From SIG351 sp045627045 (GTDB lineage Bacteria; Bacillota; Clostridia; HGM11327), in NCBI GenBank assembly GCA_045627045.1, contig JAZQMY010000066.1:1-27190 (forward strand): a stretch of DNA of 27,190 nucleotides, written 5' to 3'. A program made the translations under genes and the position numbers. Positions within the stretch are counted from its first letter, which is position 1; each line of letters starts with the position of its first letter. Below the pieces are notes generated by a model that saw nothing but the letters and a program-made list of their open reading frames with translations, did no database searches and was not told the DNA's origin. This document shows, piece after piece, positions 15,765-24,165 of this stretch.

Positions 15765-16655
15765 AGCACTGAAACTTATACACCACGTGGAGTGGAATTC
15801 GGCAAAAAAGAGAAGAAGTCAATTTTTACTATTGGCAATTTCTTTAAGCTCATAGGTCTTGCACTTCTTTTTGCATTCCTCGTAGTTCCGCTTATTTACA
15901 CATTGCTTAATGCTTTTAAGCCTCTTGAAGAAATGATCAAGTATCCGCCGCCGATCTTCCCACACAACTGGACGATCCAGAACTTCGTTGACATGGTCAT
16001 CGTTTATGCGAATACAGAGATCCCGCTCACAAGATATCTCTTCAACTCAATCTGGACTACTGCAGCATCAATGGTCTTCACAGTTCTTACATCTATCCTT
16101 TGCGGATACTCTCTTGCAAAGCTCAAGGTAAGAGCAGCAACGATTATCTTCAACGTAGTCGTTGGCTCCATGATGATCTCATTTGCAACAGCAGCCATCA
16201 TGAGCTACAAGATTTATATGTGGCTTGGCTTGTACAACTCATACTGGGCATTTATTGTTCCGAACATTGCTTCTTCATCATTCGTATTCCTTTCAAGACA
16301 GTTTGCTGAAGGTATTCCTGACGAGCTTCTTGAAGCAGCAAGAATCGATGGTGCAAACGAGTTGAAGACATTCTTCGTAATTGCAGTTCCGATTCTCAGA
16401 CCGGCTATTGCAACTATCGGTCTCTATGCATTCAACGGCGTTTGGGGATCTGCAGGTCCTTCAAGCATGTACATCGTTGATGAGGCAAAGAAGAACTTCC
16501 CTTACGCTCTCGGCAACGCTATTTCAGGCGGTCTTGCTCGTCAGGGCGCTCAGGCTGCAATGGGCTTGATCACATTCATGCCTTCATTGATAGCTCTCCT
16601 TATTACTCAGTCAAAGGTTGTTGATACAATGGCTCGTGCCGGTATCAAGGGTTAA
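15762..16655 (+). CDS. Sugar ABC transporter permease (MalG/UgpE-like), pair 1, probable AUU start
   Basis: From AUU at 15762 the product has 297 residues and begins (M)STETYTPRGVEFGKKEKKS. From GTG 15792 it would have 287 and lose a hydrophilic N terminus but no membrane helix. Six helices follow, the first being FFKLIGLALLFAFLVVPLIYTLL. The EAA loop ELLEAARIDGANELKTFFVIAVPILRP is intact, and the C terminus (VVDTMARAGIKG) is typical of MalG-type permeases. It partners the preceding permease. The AUU reading rests on the strong ribosome binding site six bases upstream. A point mutation or sequencing error of an ATG is the alternative. Confidence 0.9.
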   Translation: MSTETYTPRGVEFGKKEKKSIFTIGNFFKLIGLALLFAFLVVPLIYTLLNAFKPLEEMIKYPPPIFPHNWTIQNFVDMVIVYANTEIPLTRYLFNSIWTTAASMVFTVLTSILCGYSLAKLKVRAATIIFNVVVGSMMISFATAAIMSYKIYMWLGLYNSYWAFIVPNIASSSFVFLSRQFAEGIPDELLEAARIDGANELKTFFVIAVPILRPAIATIGLYAFNGVWGSAGPSSMYIVDEAKKNFPYALGNAISGGLARQGAQAAMGLITFMPSLIALLITQSKVVDTMARAGIKG

Positions 16656-16668
16656 GGAGGCAGCAGTT

Positions 16669-18363
16669 ATGAGAAATTTTAAGAGAATGATCTCAGCTGT
16701 GCTTGTTCTTCTGGTATGTGTTATTGCAGTAACATCAGTATCACAGGGAACAGCAAAGGCTGAAATCGTAAGTACTTACGACTACTACATCTTCAATAAC
16801 AACGGCACAACTTCCGAATTCGCTATTCCGAAGGTTTACACCGTTAAGACAACGATCAGACAGTTTGATGATGAAAATGCTACTTTCTCATCACCTGAAG
16901 ATATGTTCATCAGAAATGATCGCATCTTTGTATGTGATACAAAGAACAACCGTATTGTTAAGCTTGATTCTAGTGGCAAATTTCTTCTTTCCGCTTCTTA
17001 CATTGGTTGCAAGGCGTGCACTGAAAAAGCTAAGATAGAAGCTGCTAAGACCCCGGAGGAGAAAGCAGCTGAAGAAGAGCGGATCAAGGAACTGAAAAAG
17101 AAGAATGAATACGTTGAACCGGAGCTTTGCCCTATCTGCAGAGAACCTGAAAAAAACAATGCTGGAGAGATCATAGGTTACAAAGAAATCTCCCGTTCAC
17201 TCAGTGGTCCTGTGGGTATTTATGTGGATGATGATGAAGATATCTACATCGCCGATACAGGCAACGAGAGAATTGTACATCTCGACAGTGAAGGCTACTT
17301 CGTAGAACAATTCAAAAAGCCGGATGATAAGTCTCTTGAGTCTTATCCTTTCGACGTTACAAAGATTTACATCTCAAATCGTGGTGTTATCTACCTCCTC
17401 CTCAAGACAGACTTCCAGGGACTTATGATGCTCAATCCTGACGGTTCCTACATCGGAAACACAGGTATGACATGGACAACATCAAACCTCCTTTCTTTCA
17501 TCTGGAGTAAGCTTAATCCTGAGGCTGAAAAAATTGAAAGATTCATGCTTTCAGCTCCGCCGTATTCAAACTTCATGATTGATGACAACGGCTGGATTTA
17601 TGCAACAGTAACGGCAACTGATGAAAAGCAGATTTCAAAGCTCAACTCAACAGGTACAAACGTTTACGGTACTTCAGGTGACACACAGAACACAAAGTTC
17701 GGCAGAGATATCCATCAGCTCACAGATACTGAAAACTATTCTTCAGCTGCTCACTACCAGTCAAACTTCGTAGATATCGCAGTTGACGATAACGGAATCG
17801 TGTATGCACTCGATAATACTCTCGGTAACATCTTCCTTTATGACCAGACAGGCAACAACATTGCCTTCTTCGGCGAGGCAGGTTCGAACAGAGGTAAGTT
17901 CAAGACTCCGGTTTCAATCAATCTTTTCTCTGACGGTTCAGTAGCCGTTCTTGATAAGGGTACAGGTTACATAACAGTGTTCCAGGATACTGAGTTCTGC
18001 CGTTTGATGAAAGAAGGCGTTACACACTTCTTTGAAGCTGAATACAGTGATGCCCGTGAAGTTTACCAGGAACTTCTCAAGCTCGATATCAACTATATTT
18101 ACGCTCACAAGGCTATTGCAAAGTCTTACTTCAAAGAAGAAGATTACAAGATGGCAATGACTGAATATCAGCTTGCCAAGGATGTTGAAGGTTATTCAGC
18201 ATCATTCGAAAAGTACAAATCAGCGATCACAAAGAAGTACTTCTTCCTTATTTTCGGTATTGTTGTTTGCGCAGGAATACTGATCTTCATGGGAATCAAG
18301 AGACTCAAGAAATACGCTGATAAGATACACGTTAAGGTTACAACGTGGGGAGGAGATCTATGA
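16669..18363 (+). CDS. Exported NHL-repeat protein with TPR and C-terminal membrane anchor
   Basis: A 564-residue protein. A signal peptide (about residues 1-31, ending in GTAKA) is followed by NHL beta-propeller repeats recognisable as FVCDTKNNRIVKLDSSGKFL (88-107), IYIADTGNERIVHLDSEGYF, and later VYALDNTLGNIFLYDQTGN. Between the first and second repeats lies a charged insert (about 112-170) with CKAC (114-117) and CPIC (154-157), a possible metal-binding hairpin. Residues about 454-510 resemble TPR helices (FEAEYSDAREVYQELLKL). One membrane helix (about 524-545) and a basic tail end the protein, so the propeller faces outside. AAGGAGG is placed eight bases before ATG 16669; an upstream in-frame start at 16618 is rejected because it lies inside the permease gene. 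It may help glycan capture on the cell surface. Confidence 0.85.
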   Translation: MRNFKRMISAVLVLLVCVIAVTSVSQGTAKAEIVSTYDYYIFNNNGTTSEFAIPKVYTVKTTIRQFDDENATFSSPEDMFIRNDRIFVCDTKNNRIVKLDSSGKFLLSASYIGCKACTEKAKIEAAKTPEEKAAEEERIKELKKKNEYVEPELCPICREPEKNNAGEIIGYKEISRSLSGPVGIYVDDDEDIYIADTGNERIVHLDSEGYFVEQFKKPDDKSLESYPFDVTKIYISNRGVIYLLLKTDFQGLMMLNPDGSYIGNTGMTWTTSNLLSFIWSKLNPEAEKIERFMLSAPPYSNFMIDDNGWIYATVTATDEKQISKLNSTGTNVYGTSGDTQNTKFGRDIHQLTDTENYSSAAHYQSNFVDIAVDDNGIVYALDNTLGNIFLYDQTGNNIAFFGEAGSNRGKFKTPVSINLFSDGSVAVLDKGTGYITVFQDTEFCRLMKEGVTHFFEAEYSDAREVYQELLKLDINYIYAHKAIAKSYFKEEDYKMAMTEYQLAKDVEGYSASFEKYKSAITKKYFFLIFGIVVCAGILIFMGIKRLKKYADKIHVKVTTWGGDL

Positions 18364-18986
18364 ATCCATTACAAATAACAGCAATGACAATATTTCATCC
18401 TATGGATGGATTCCTTCTCATAAAGGCTGACAGAGACCATTTTTCATATATCCCGCCGATAGTTATATCGATACTTTTTGCGGTCGTAAGAATCGTATCA
18501 ATGTATCTTATACATTATTCCTGCCCCGGTTATGTTGATCCCTATCAGGTAAACGCAACGCTTGAAGTTACAATGCTTGTTGCTCCGGTCGTTTCATGGA
18601 TAGTTGTTCACTACGCCGTTACGACAATATCGAGCGGTGAGTGTAAGATGAGAGAGATTTATGCAGGACTTGCTTATTCATTCGTTCCGTACATCGTACT
18701 GACGATCCCGATAGCACTTCTTTCACACCTCTACTCATCATCAAGCGCAGGTATCATCACTACACTCCAGGGCCTCGTTTGGGCTTACTGCTTCTTCCAG
18801 GTGTTCCTGAGCATCATGTCAATGAACGACTTCACACTTGGAAAGACGATCGGCGTAATCGTTGTTACGATTGTCGGTATCGTGCTCTGCTGGGTTCTCA
18901 TCCTTCTCCTTTACGGACTTACAGGACAGCTCATTAACATTGTAGTTCAGATACTTGTTGAATTTGTAAATATTTATATCAGATAA
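18360..18986 (+). CDS. Yip1-family multi-pass membrane protein
   Basis: A 208-residue protein with about five membrane helices. The N terminus (ITAMTIFHPMDGFLLIKADRD) and the polar turn before the third helix (TISSGECKMREIYAGLAYSFVPYI) are typical of the Yip1 domain as found in Firmicutes. The biochemical role is unknown. In Clostridia it recurs between a propeller gene and a DUF5696 gene in sugar-transport loci, so a function in assembling or localising that system is plausible. The start ATG overlaps the preceding stop (ATGA) behind GGGGAGGAG. Confidence 0.82.
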   Translation: MNPLQITAMTIFHPMDGFLLIKADRDHFSYIPPIVISILFAVVRIVSMYLIHYSCPGYVDPYQVNATLEVTMLVAPVVSWIVVHYAVTTISSGECKMREIYAGLAYSFVPYIVLTIPIALLSHLYSSSSAGIITTLQGLVWAYCFFQVFLSIMSMNDFTLGKTIGVIVVTIVGIVLCWVLILLLYGLTGQLINIVVQILVEFVNIYIR

Positions 18987-18997
18987 GGAGAAAAACG

Positions 18998-21268
18998 ATG
19001 AAAAGGATTATCAGTACAATTCTCTGCTCGTTGCTGTTGCTTACAGTGATGATCGGAGTTTGCCCGACAGCGAAGGCAAATGCAGAAACTGATTCAAGAG
19101 CTTATCCGGCAGCACCGTTACTTCTTGAAGATGTTGACAGCCGCTACTACGATTTCGAGTTGACGGCAGAAATTGACAATCTTGCAATGTACATCAACGA
19201 AAAGACGGTTAACATTGCAATACTTAATAAGAAGACCGGCATGATCTGGTCTTCAGAGGTAAGATATGACGGTGTAGAAGTTGGTAAGGATGACAGCGCG
19301 AGATTCCGTTCACTCTTCTTCCAGCAGACATCCAGCGCATTTGAGGGAACAGGCGGTCTCACAGAGTTCTTCTGCGGATCACTTCTCAATGAAACTGAAA
19401 TCGGTCCTTACGGTAAGGGCGCTGATGCAAAGTACGACTACATGAATATCGATTATGCTTCTGTTTCAAACGGAGTAAGAGTTACAGCTCACTTCTTTAA
19501 CGGAAGACATCCTCAGTCATCAGCTATCGGCGATATCTCTGTTATAGACTTCTTTCTTGATGCAGAGAACGAAACATTCGTTGTTTCATTCGACACTGAC
19601 ATTCAAAACTATGCAGGCAGCGATGCACAGTGGGTAGCAATTGATATTCTCCCGTTCTTCATGTCAGCTGTTGACAGTGATGACGGTTATATCTTCTATC
19701 CTGACGGTTCAGGTACGATTGCTGAATTTACACCTCACCACTCAACACACGAATCTATCAGAAGACTTTCATTCTACTCAGCTAACACACCGAATGTATC
19801 TACTCTTCTTGAGAATGAAAAAAACGGCGTTATGCCTATCCTTTACCCGGTTCTCGGTATCACCAAGAACGGCGAGGCTATCTTTGCGATCCAGACAGAC
19901 GGTGTTGAACAGTCAGGTTTCGTTTATGCGCCGAGCGGTGCTATTACAAACGTAAACAGAGTTTACTTTGAGTTCTTCATTCAGGAGCTTCTTACTCACC
20001 TTGGCGGTAATTCAAGATACAGAGGCAGATTGATGACAGATAAGTATTACAGAGTTGAATACCACTTCCTTGATACAGATGAATCTGACTATTCCGGTAT
20101 GGCCAAGGAATACAGGGAATACCTCAAGAAGAACGGTCTTCTCAATGATGTGATTTCAGAAGAGGATAGCATGCCTCTTGCAGTTGACTACTACATGAAT
20201 ACGTCAACAACGAACATCTTCGGTGAGCAGGCTATCATCATGACAACGTTTGCTGAAATCAGCTCAATGGTTACTGAGCTCCATGATAATGGAGTAAAGG
20301 ATATGCTCGTTAATATTTCTGCTTGGCAGGAATTCGGCGATGCTACAAACACGGTTATTCCGGTTTACTCAAGAATCGGCGGTCTTAACGGACTCAAGAG
20401 TCTTGTTGAAAAGATCAAGGAATATGGTTTTGATATCTTCATGGAAGTTAACATGGAGTATGCAAACTCATCAACAACAAAGTTCAAGGCTTCAAGAGAT
20501 GCAATTCAGAACATCAGCGGTACAGCAATCAATTCTACTTACTACCTGATTGCTCCTCAGGTTATTCTTGACAGATATGAAGAAATCTATTTTGAATACT
20601 TCAAGAATTCAGGCATTTCCGGTTTCAACTTTGAACAGCTCGGATATTACATCTACAACTACAACTACAAGGAGGAGCACTTCGATAAGTTTACCTGCGC
20701 AGATCTCTTTACAAAGGTTCTTGCAAACTCTAAGGAAGACTTCGGTAAGAATGCTATCTGGTACGGTAATCAGTATTCATTGCAGTATGCAGACTGGATA
20801 TATGACCTTCCGTCAACAGATACCGGCTATGCTAACACAACAAGAGAAATTCCTTTTGCTCAGCTTGTTCTTCATAGCTACATTCCTTACACATCAATCG
20901 CAGGAAACACATTCTACGATGACCAGCTCCAGACTCTCAAGTGGATTGAGTACGGATATGTTCCTTACTACAAGCTTACATACGAGTCAACAAGTGAACT
21001 TGCAAACACTGAAATGGAAGTTCTTTTCTCGGCTCAGTATTCAGACTGGTCTGAATCCGTAATTGCCAAGTATAAGGCTCTCGATGAGGAGTTCGGTTAC
21101 CTCTACAATGTTGAGATGGTTGCTCATAACGAAGTAAAAGAAGGCGTTTACTATACTGAATATGCAGACGGCACAAGAGTATATGTAAATTATACAAATA
21201 GCGCTTGCTACACAGCAGACGGTATTGTTCACCCTGTAAGTTATCTTAAAGTAAACGTGAAAGGCTAA
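18998..21268 (+). CDS. Exported DUF5696-like protein, putative glycoside-processing
   Basis: A 756-residue protein. The signal peptide (about residues 1-29, ending in AKANA) is followed by a beta-rich N-terminal half (about 40-370, with DGYIFYPDGSGTIAEF). From about residue 390 an alpha/beta barrel-like half follows: AVDYYMNTS, VKDMLVNISAWQEFG, YGFDIFMEVNMEY, SGFNFEQLGYYIYNY. The layout (beta-sandwich then TIM-like barrel) recalls glycoside hydrolases, and acidic residues sit at strand ends (EVN, FEQLG), but I cannot name catalytic residues. The membership in DUF5696 is by recall of family look and context. AAGGAG is placed correctly before ATG 18998. It likely acts on or binds the transported glycan outside the cell. 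Confidence 0.75.
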   Translation: MKRIISTILCSLLLLTVMIGVCPTAKANAETDSRAYPAAPLLLEDVDSRYYDFELTAEIDNLAMYINEKTVNIAILNKKTGMIWSSEVRYDGVEVGKDDSARFRSLFFQQTSSAFEGTGGLTEFFCGSLLNETEIGPYGKGADAKYDYMNIDYASVSNGVRVTAHFFNGRHPQSSAIGDISVIDFFLDAENETFVVSFDTDIQNYAGSDAQWVAIDILPFFMSAVDSDDGYIFYPDGSGTIAEFTPHHSTHESIRRLSFYSANTPNVSTLLENEKNGVMPILYPVLGITKNGEAIFAIQTDGVEQSGFVYAPSGAITNVNRVYFEFFIQELLTHLGGNSRYRGRLMTDKYYRVEYHFLDTDESDYSGMAKEYREYLKKNGLLNDVISEEDSMPLAVDYYMNTSTTNIFGEQAIIMTTFAEISSMVTELHDNGVKDMLVNISAWQEFGDATNTVIPVYSRIGGLNGLKSLVEKIKEYGFDIFMEVNMEYANSSTTKFKASRDAIQNISGTAINSTYYLIAPQVILDRYEEIYFEYFKNSGISGFNFEQLGYYIYNYNYKEEHFDKFTCADLFTKVLANSKEDFGKNAIWYGNQYSLQYADWIYDLPSTDTGYANTTREIPFAQLVLHSYIPYTSIAGNTFYDDQLQTLKWIEYGYVPYYKLTYESTSELANTEMEVLFSAQYSDWSESVIAKYKALDEEFGYLYNVEMVAHNEVKEGVYYTEYADGTRVYVNYTNSACYTADGIVHPVSYLKVNVKG

Positions 21269-21279
21269 GGTGATTTGAA

Positions 21280-22224
21280 ATGTCAGAATTTGATAAACAT
21301 ATTGACGTTAATATGCTTGAAGAAGATACTTCAGGTCATTTGGCAAAAAGAAAGGTTAAGAAACTGAAATATCAGGACAGATATGCCATTGCAGGTTTTA
21401 TCTTCTCACTTCCTTTTATTATTGGTTTTGCTATCTTTAAGCTGGTTCCGCTCGTTGCATCAATTCAGCTGAGTTTCTCTCAGTACGTAGACCTCATGGA
21501 CTACACGATGCAGTGGGTCGGCTGGTATAACTACATCACACAGTTTACAGATGCTTCCGGCAGACTTGCCGAGGCGTGCGTAAGCTATGCTACATCAACA
21601 GTCATTCAGCTTCCTGTTATCAACATCGCATCATTCTTCTTTGCGATTCTTCTTAACAGAAAGATGCCAGGACAGGCAACATTCCGAGCAATATTCTTTA
21701 TTCCGGTTCTTATCGGAACAGGATATGCTTATGATGCACTGTCAACTTATATCTCAAAGGGCTTGCAGATAAGCGTTCCCGGATCTCTGCTTTACTACAT
21801 CGGCGGTACGGATCTTGTTAAGTACGTTATGGACTTCTTCAATACATTCGTTACCACACTGTGGAAAACAGGTGTTCAGATTTTGCTTTACCTGACAGGC
21901 TTGCAGGGAATATCCAAGTCACTCTATGAATCCGCTTACTGCGACGGTGCTACTGAGTGGGAACAGTTCTGGAAGATCACTCTTCCGATGATGACACCTA
22001 CGATGCTTCTTTGCTTCATCTACACGATCATCATCAGATTCAACGATCTCGATAACCCGTTCTCTTCATACTACATCATGCGTAACGATTCAAAGGTAAG
22101 TACTCTTACAGGCGGCCCGCTTGCAGCAGTATCCTGGGTATACGCAGTAATGTCATTGTTATTCATCGCAGTCGTGTTCTTGATAATGAATCCTATTATC
22201 AAGAAGAACAGCGGCAGAGACTGA
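21280..22224 (+). CDS. Sugar ABC transporter permease (MalF/UgpA-like), pair 2
   Basis: A 314-residue membrane protein. The hydrophilic N terminus (about 36 residues) is followed by AIAGFIFSLPFIIGFAIFKLVPLVASIQLSF, the usual first helix and periplasm-facing start of MalF-type permeases. The EAA loop is YESAYCDGATEWEQFWKITLPMMTP. It belongs to the same family as the permease at 14752 but is clearly diverged, so it is not a recent duplicate. It starts 11 bases after the DUF5696-like stop. The ribosome binding site AAGGTGA is weaker than its neighbours'. Confidence 0.92.
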   Translation: MSEFDKHIDVNMLEEDTSGHLAKRKVKKLKYQDRYAIAGFIFSLPFIIGFAIFKLVPLVASIQLSFSQYVDLMDYTMQWVGWYNYITQFTDASGRLAEACVSYATSTVIQLPVINIASFFFAILLNRKMPGQATFRAIFFIPVLIGTGYAYDALSTYISKGLQISVPGSLLYYIGGTDLVKYVMDFFNTFVTTLWKTGVQILLYLTGLQGISKSLYESAYCDGATEWEQFWKITLPMMTPTMLLCFIYTIIIRFNDLDNPFSSYYIMRNDSKVSTLTGGPLAAVSWVYAVMSLLFIAVVFLIMNPIIKKNSGRD

Positions 22225-22248
22225 TGCTGATAGATTCGGAGGTAAAAT

Positions 22249-23247
22249 ATGTCAGAAATAGATATGAATCAACCTATCGTTGACCTTAACGAAAAAACAG
22301 AATTGTTATCAAAGCGTCAGCGTCTGTTAAAGCTTATGAAGACTTCAAAGTTCTGGAAGGATGTTCTCGGAAAGGGCTTTGTATATCTCATGCTTATCGA
22401 CTTTGCAGTCGTATTCCTTATCCCGATCATTTACATGGTGATTACGGGTATCGAATCCAGCGTTGACTTTGCAGATGCATCAGTTGTTTGGATCCCGAAG
22501 AGACCTCTCTATGTTTCAAACATGAGAGCCGGCGTTCAGGCAATGGATTACTGGACAACATTGTGGTACACGATAAAGGTAGTTGCAGCTTGTACTTTGG
22601 GTCACATTTTCTCAGGCGCACTCGTTGGATACGCTCTTGGAAGACTCAAGTTCACAGGAAGAAATCTCCTTTTCGGATTTGTGCTTCTCACACTCGTTGT
22701 TCCTGCACAGGCACTCTTTGATATGAACATCAGAACGTACGTTCTTCTTATGAACGACATGGATATGATTTACAGAATCATCATTCCTTGCTTCCTTGGA
22801 TGCGGTCTTAACGGAGGTATCTTCATCTTCGTATTCCGTCAGGTTTACGCAGGACTTCCTAAGGAGCTCGAAGAAGCAGCCATGATCGACGGATGCGGCA
22901 TATTCAAGACGTTCACAAAGATCATGCTTCCGCTCACATCATCAGCTGTTCTTGTTTGTGTAATACTTTCAGTAGTATGGCACTGGAATGACTTGTATGA
23001 ATCAAGCTCATACATCACAGCTTATGCAGACGGCGATACGTACCTTATGTCACAGCGTGTATATCACCTTTTCCTTGCTTCAGGCTCATCACTTGCCGCT
23101 TCACAGTCAAACTATCTTTCAGATTATAACGGCGAGCAGCCAACAATGTGGTGTACATTCCTCAGCCTTGCTCCGATCCTCGCTATGTACCTTCTCGTTC
23201 AGAGAAACTTCATGGAGAGCGTTGCAAGCACAGGTATCAAGGGTTAA
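22249..23247 (+). CDS. Sugar ABC transporter permease (MalG/UgpE-like), pair 2
   Basis: A 332-residue membrane protein. A cytoplasmic N terminus of about 45 residues precedes the first helix, YLMLIDFAVVFLIPIIYMVI. The EAA loop is ELEEAAMIDGCGIFKTFTKIMLPL. The C terminus (NFMESVASTGIKG) matches the end of the permease at 15762 in style. It follows its partner by 24 bases with a GGAGG site. It is the last gene of the operon, which terminates at 23263-23292. No ATP-binding subunit is encoded anywhere in the operon. Confidence 0.93.
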   Translation: MSEIDMNQPIVDLNEKTELLSKRQRLLKLMKTSKFWKDVLGKGFVYLMLIDFAVVFLIPIIYMVITGIESSVDFADASVVWIPKRPLYVSNMRAGVQAMDYWTTLWYTIKVVAACTLGHIFSGALVGYALGRLKFTGRNLLFGFVLLTLVVPAQALFDMNIRTYVLLMNDMDMIYRIIIPCFLGCGLNGGIFIFVFRQVYAGLPKELEEAAMIDGCGIFKTFTKIMLPLTSSAVLVCVILSVVWHWNDLYESSSYITAYADGDTYLMSQRVYHLFLASGSSLAASQSNYLSDYNGEQPTMWCTFLSLAPILAMYLLVQRNFMESVASTGIKG

Positions 23248-23262
23248 TACAAACCAAAATAC

Positions 23263-23292
23263 AAAAGAGCAGATTTATTTCTGCTCTTTTTC
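23263..23292 (+). terminator. Terminator of the ABC transport operon
   Basis: An 11-bp stem (AAAAGAGCAGA with TCTGCTCTTTT), a six-base T-rich loop and a T run. Confidence 0.9.
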
Positions 23293-23308
23293 TTTTATCA
23301 AAAAACAG

Positions 23309-23337
23309 TTGATTATTTATCGGAAATATAGTATAAT
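23309..23337 (+). promoter_or_regulatory. Sigma-A promoter for the shell-protein gene
   Basis: TTGATT (23309-23314), a 17-base spacer and a perfect TATAAT (23332-23337). Confidence 0.78.
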
Positions 23338-23365
23338 GTTATAAAAGTTTAGATAATAAGAAATA

Positions 23366-24097
23366 ATGAACGGAACTACTATGAATTATTCAGATACTAC
23401 CAATATGACAGGGATGCAGGAGTTTGTGGGAACTGCTCTTCTTGATACCATAGGTCTTGTGATAAATTCGCCTGACACCGAGCTGAAAGCGAGGATGGGA
23501 CTGAACGCAGATGTGAAAAGCCTTGCTTTGATTTCATCAAGAACAGGCGCAGCAGGGCAGGTGATAGCCTGCGACGATGCCTGCAAGGAGACCGGTGCAA
23601 TTCCCGTTTCGGTGGAGCTCCCAAGAGACACAAAGGGCTGGGGCGGACACGGCTGCTACATAGTTATGGCGGCAGATGATCCCGAAAACGCAAGAGAGAC
23701 GGTAAGACTTGCCCTTGAAAACATCAATCGCAATGCGTCGGAGGTTCATATCAGCGATGCAGGTCATCTTGAATTTGCATTTACGGCAAGCTCGGGAAGC
23801 GTTGTGGAAATGGCATTCGGAGCAAAAAGAGGAAAGGCTTTCGGCTTTATGGCTGCTTCACCGGCAGCAATTGGTCTCGTTATTGCAGACCGGGCTTTGA
23901 AAAGATCTCCTGTTGAGCTTATCTCGTATATGACTCCCTCGGTCGGCACAAGCCACTCCAATGAGGTCATAATATCTTTTTCAGGAGAAACGTCAGCTGT
24001 ATTTTCAGCTGTTTCAGAGGGCAAACAGAACGGTATGAAACTTCTGAGAGCAATGGGCTCTGAGCCTGCTTCGCCGGGAAGCAATCCGTTTATCTGA
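23366..24097 (+). CDS. PduB-like tandem-BMC microcompartment shell protein
   Basis: A 243-residue protein with two bacterial-microcompartment domains in tandem, as in PduB-type trimeric shell proteins. First domain: EFVGTALLDTIGLVINSPD, then ISSRTGAAGQVIACDDA, then SVELPRDTKGWGGHGCYIV. Second domain: FGAKRGKAFGFMAASPAAIGLVIADRALKRS, then MTPSVGTSHSNEVIISFSGE. These blocks follow PduB closely. Length is near the family's usual 230-270. Shell proteins normally come with other shell genes and encapsulated enzymes; none is in the window. Starts at 23366, 23381 and 23411 are all possible, and 23381 has a slightly better ribosome binding site (GGAA). Confidence 0.85.
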   Translation: MNGTTMNYSDTTNMTGMQEFVGTALLDTIGLVINSPDTELKARMGLNADVKSLALISSRTGAAGQVIACDDACKETGAIPVSVELPRDTKGWGGHGCYIVMAADDPENARETVRLALENINRNASEVHISDAGHLEFAFTASSGSVVEMAFGAKRGKAFGFMAASPAAIGLVIADRALKRSPVELISYMTPSVGTSHSNEVIISFSGETSAVFSAVSEGKQNGMKLLRAMGSEPASPGSNPFI

Positions 24098-24165
24098 ACG
24101 GAGTTTACGAATCGGTTTTATTGCTTTTGACATAAGACATTAAACAGAAACAGGAGGTTATCATT

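Noticed and set aside
20550..21062. Forward open frame of 170 codons
   Set aside because: It is an alternative frame of the DUF5696-like gene, rich in Ser, Thr and Gln, as expected from the codon bias of that gene.
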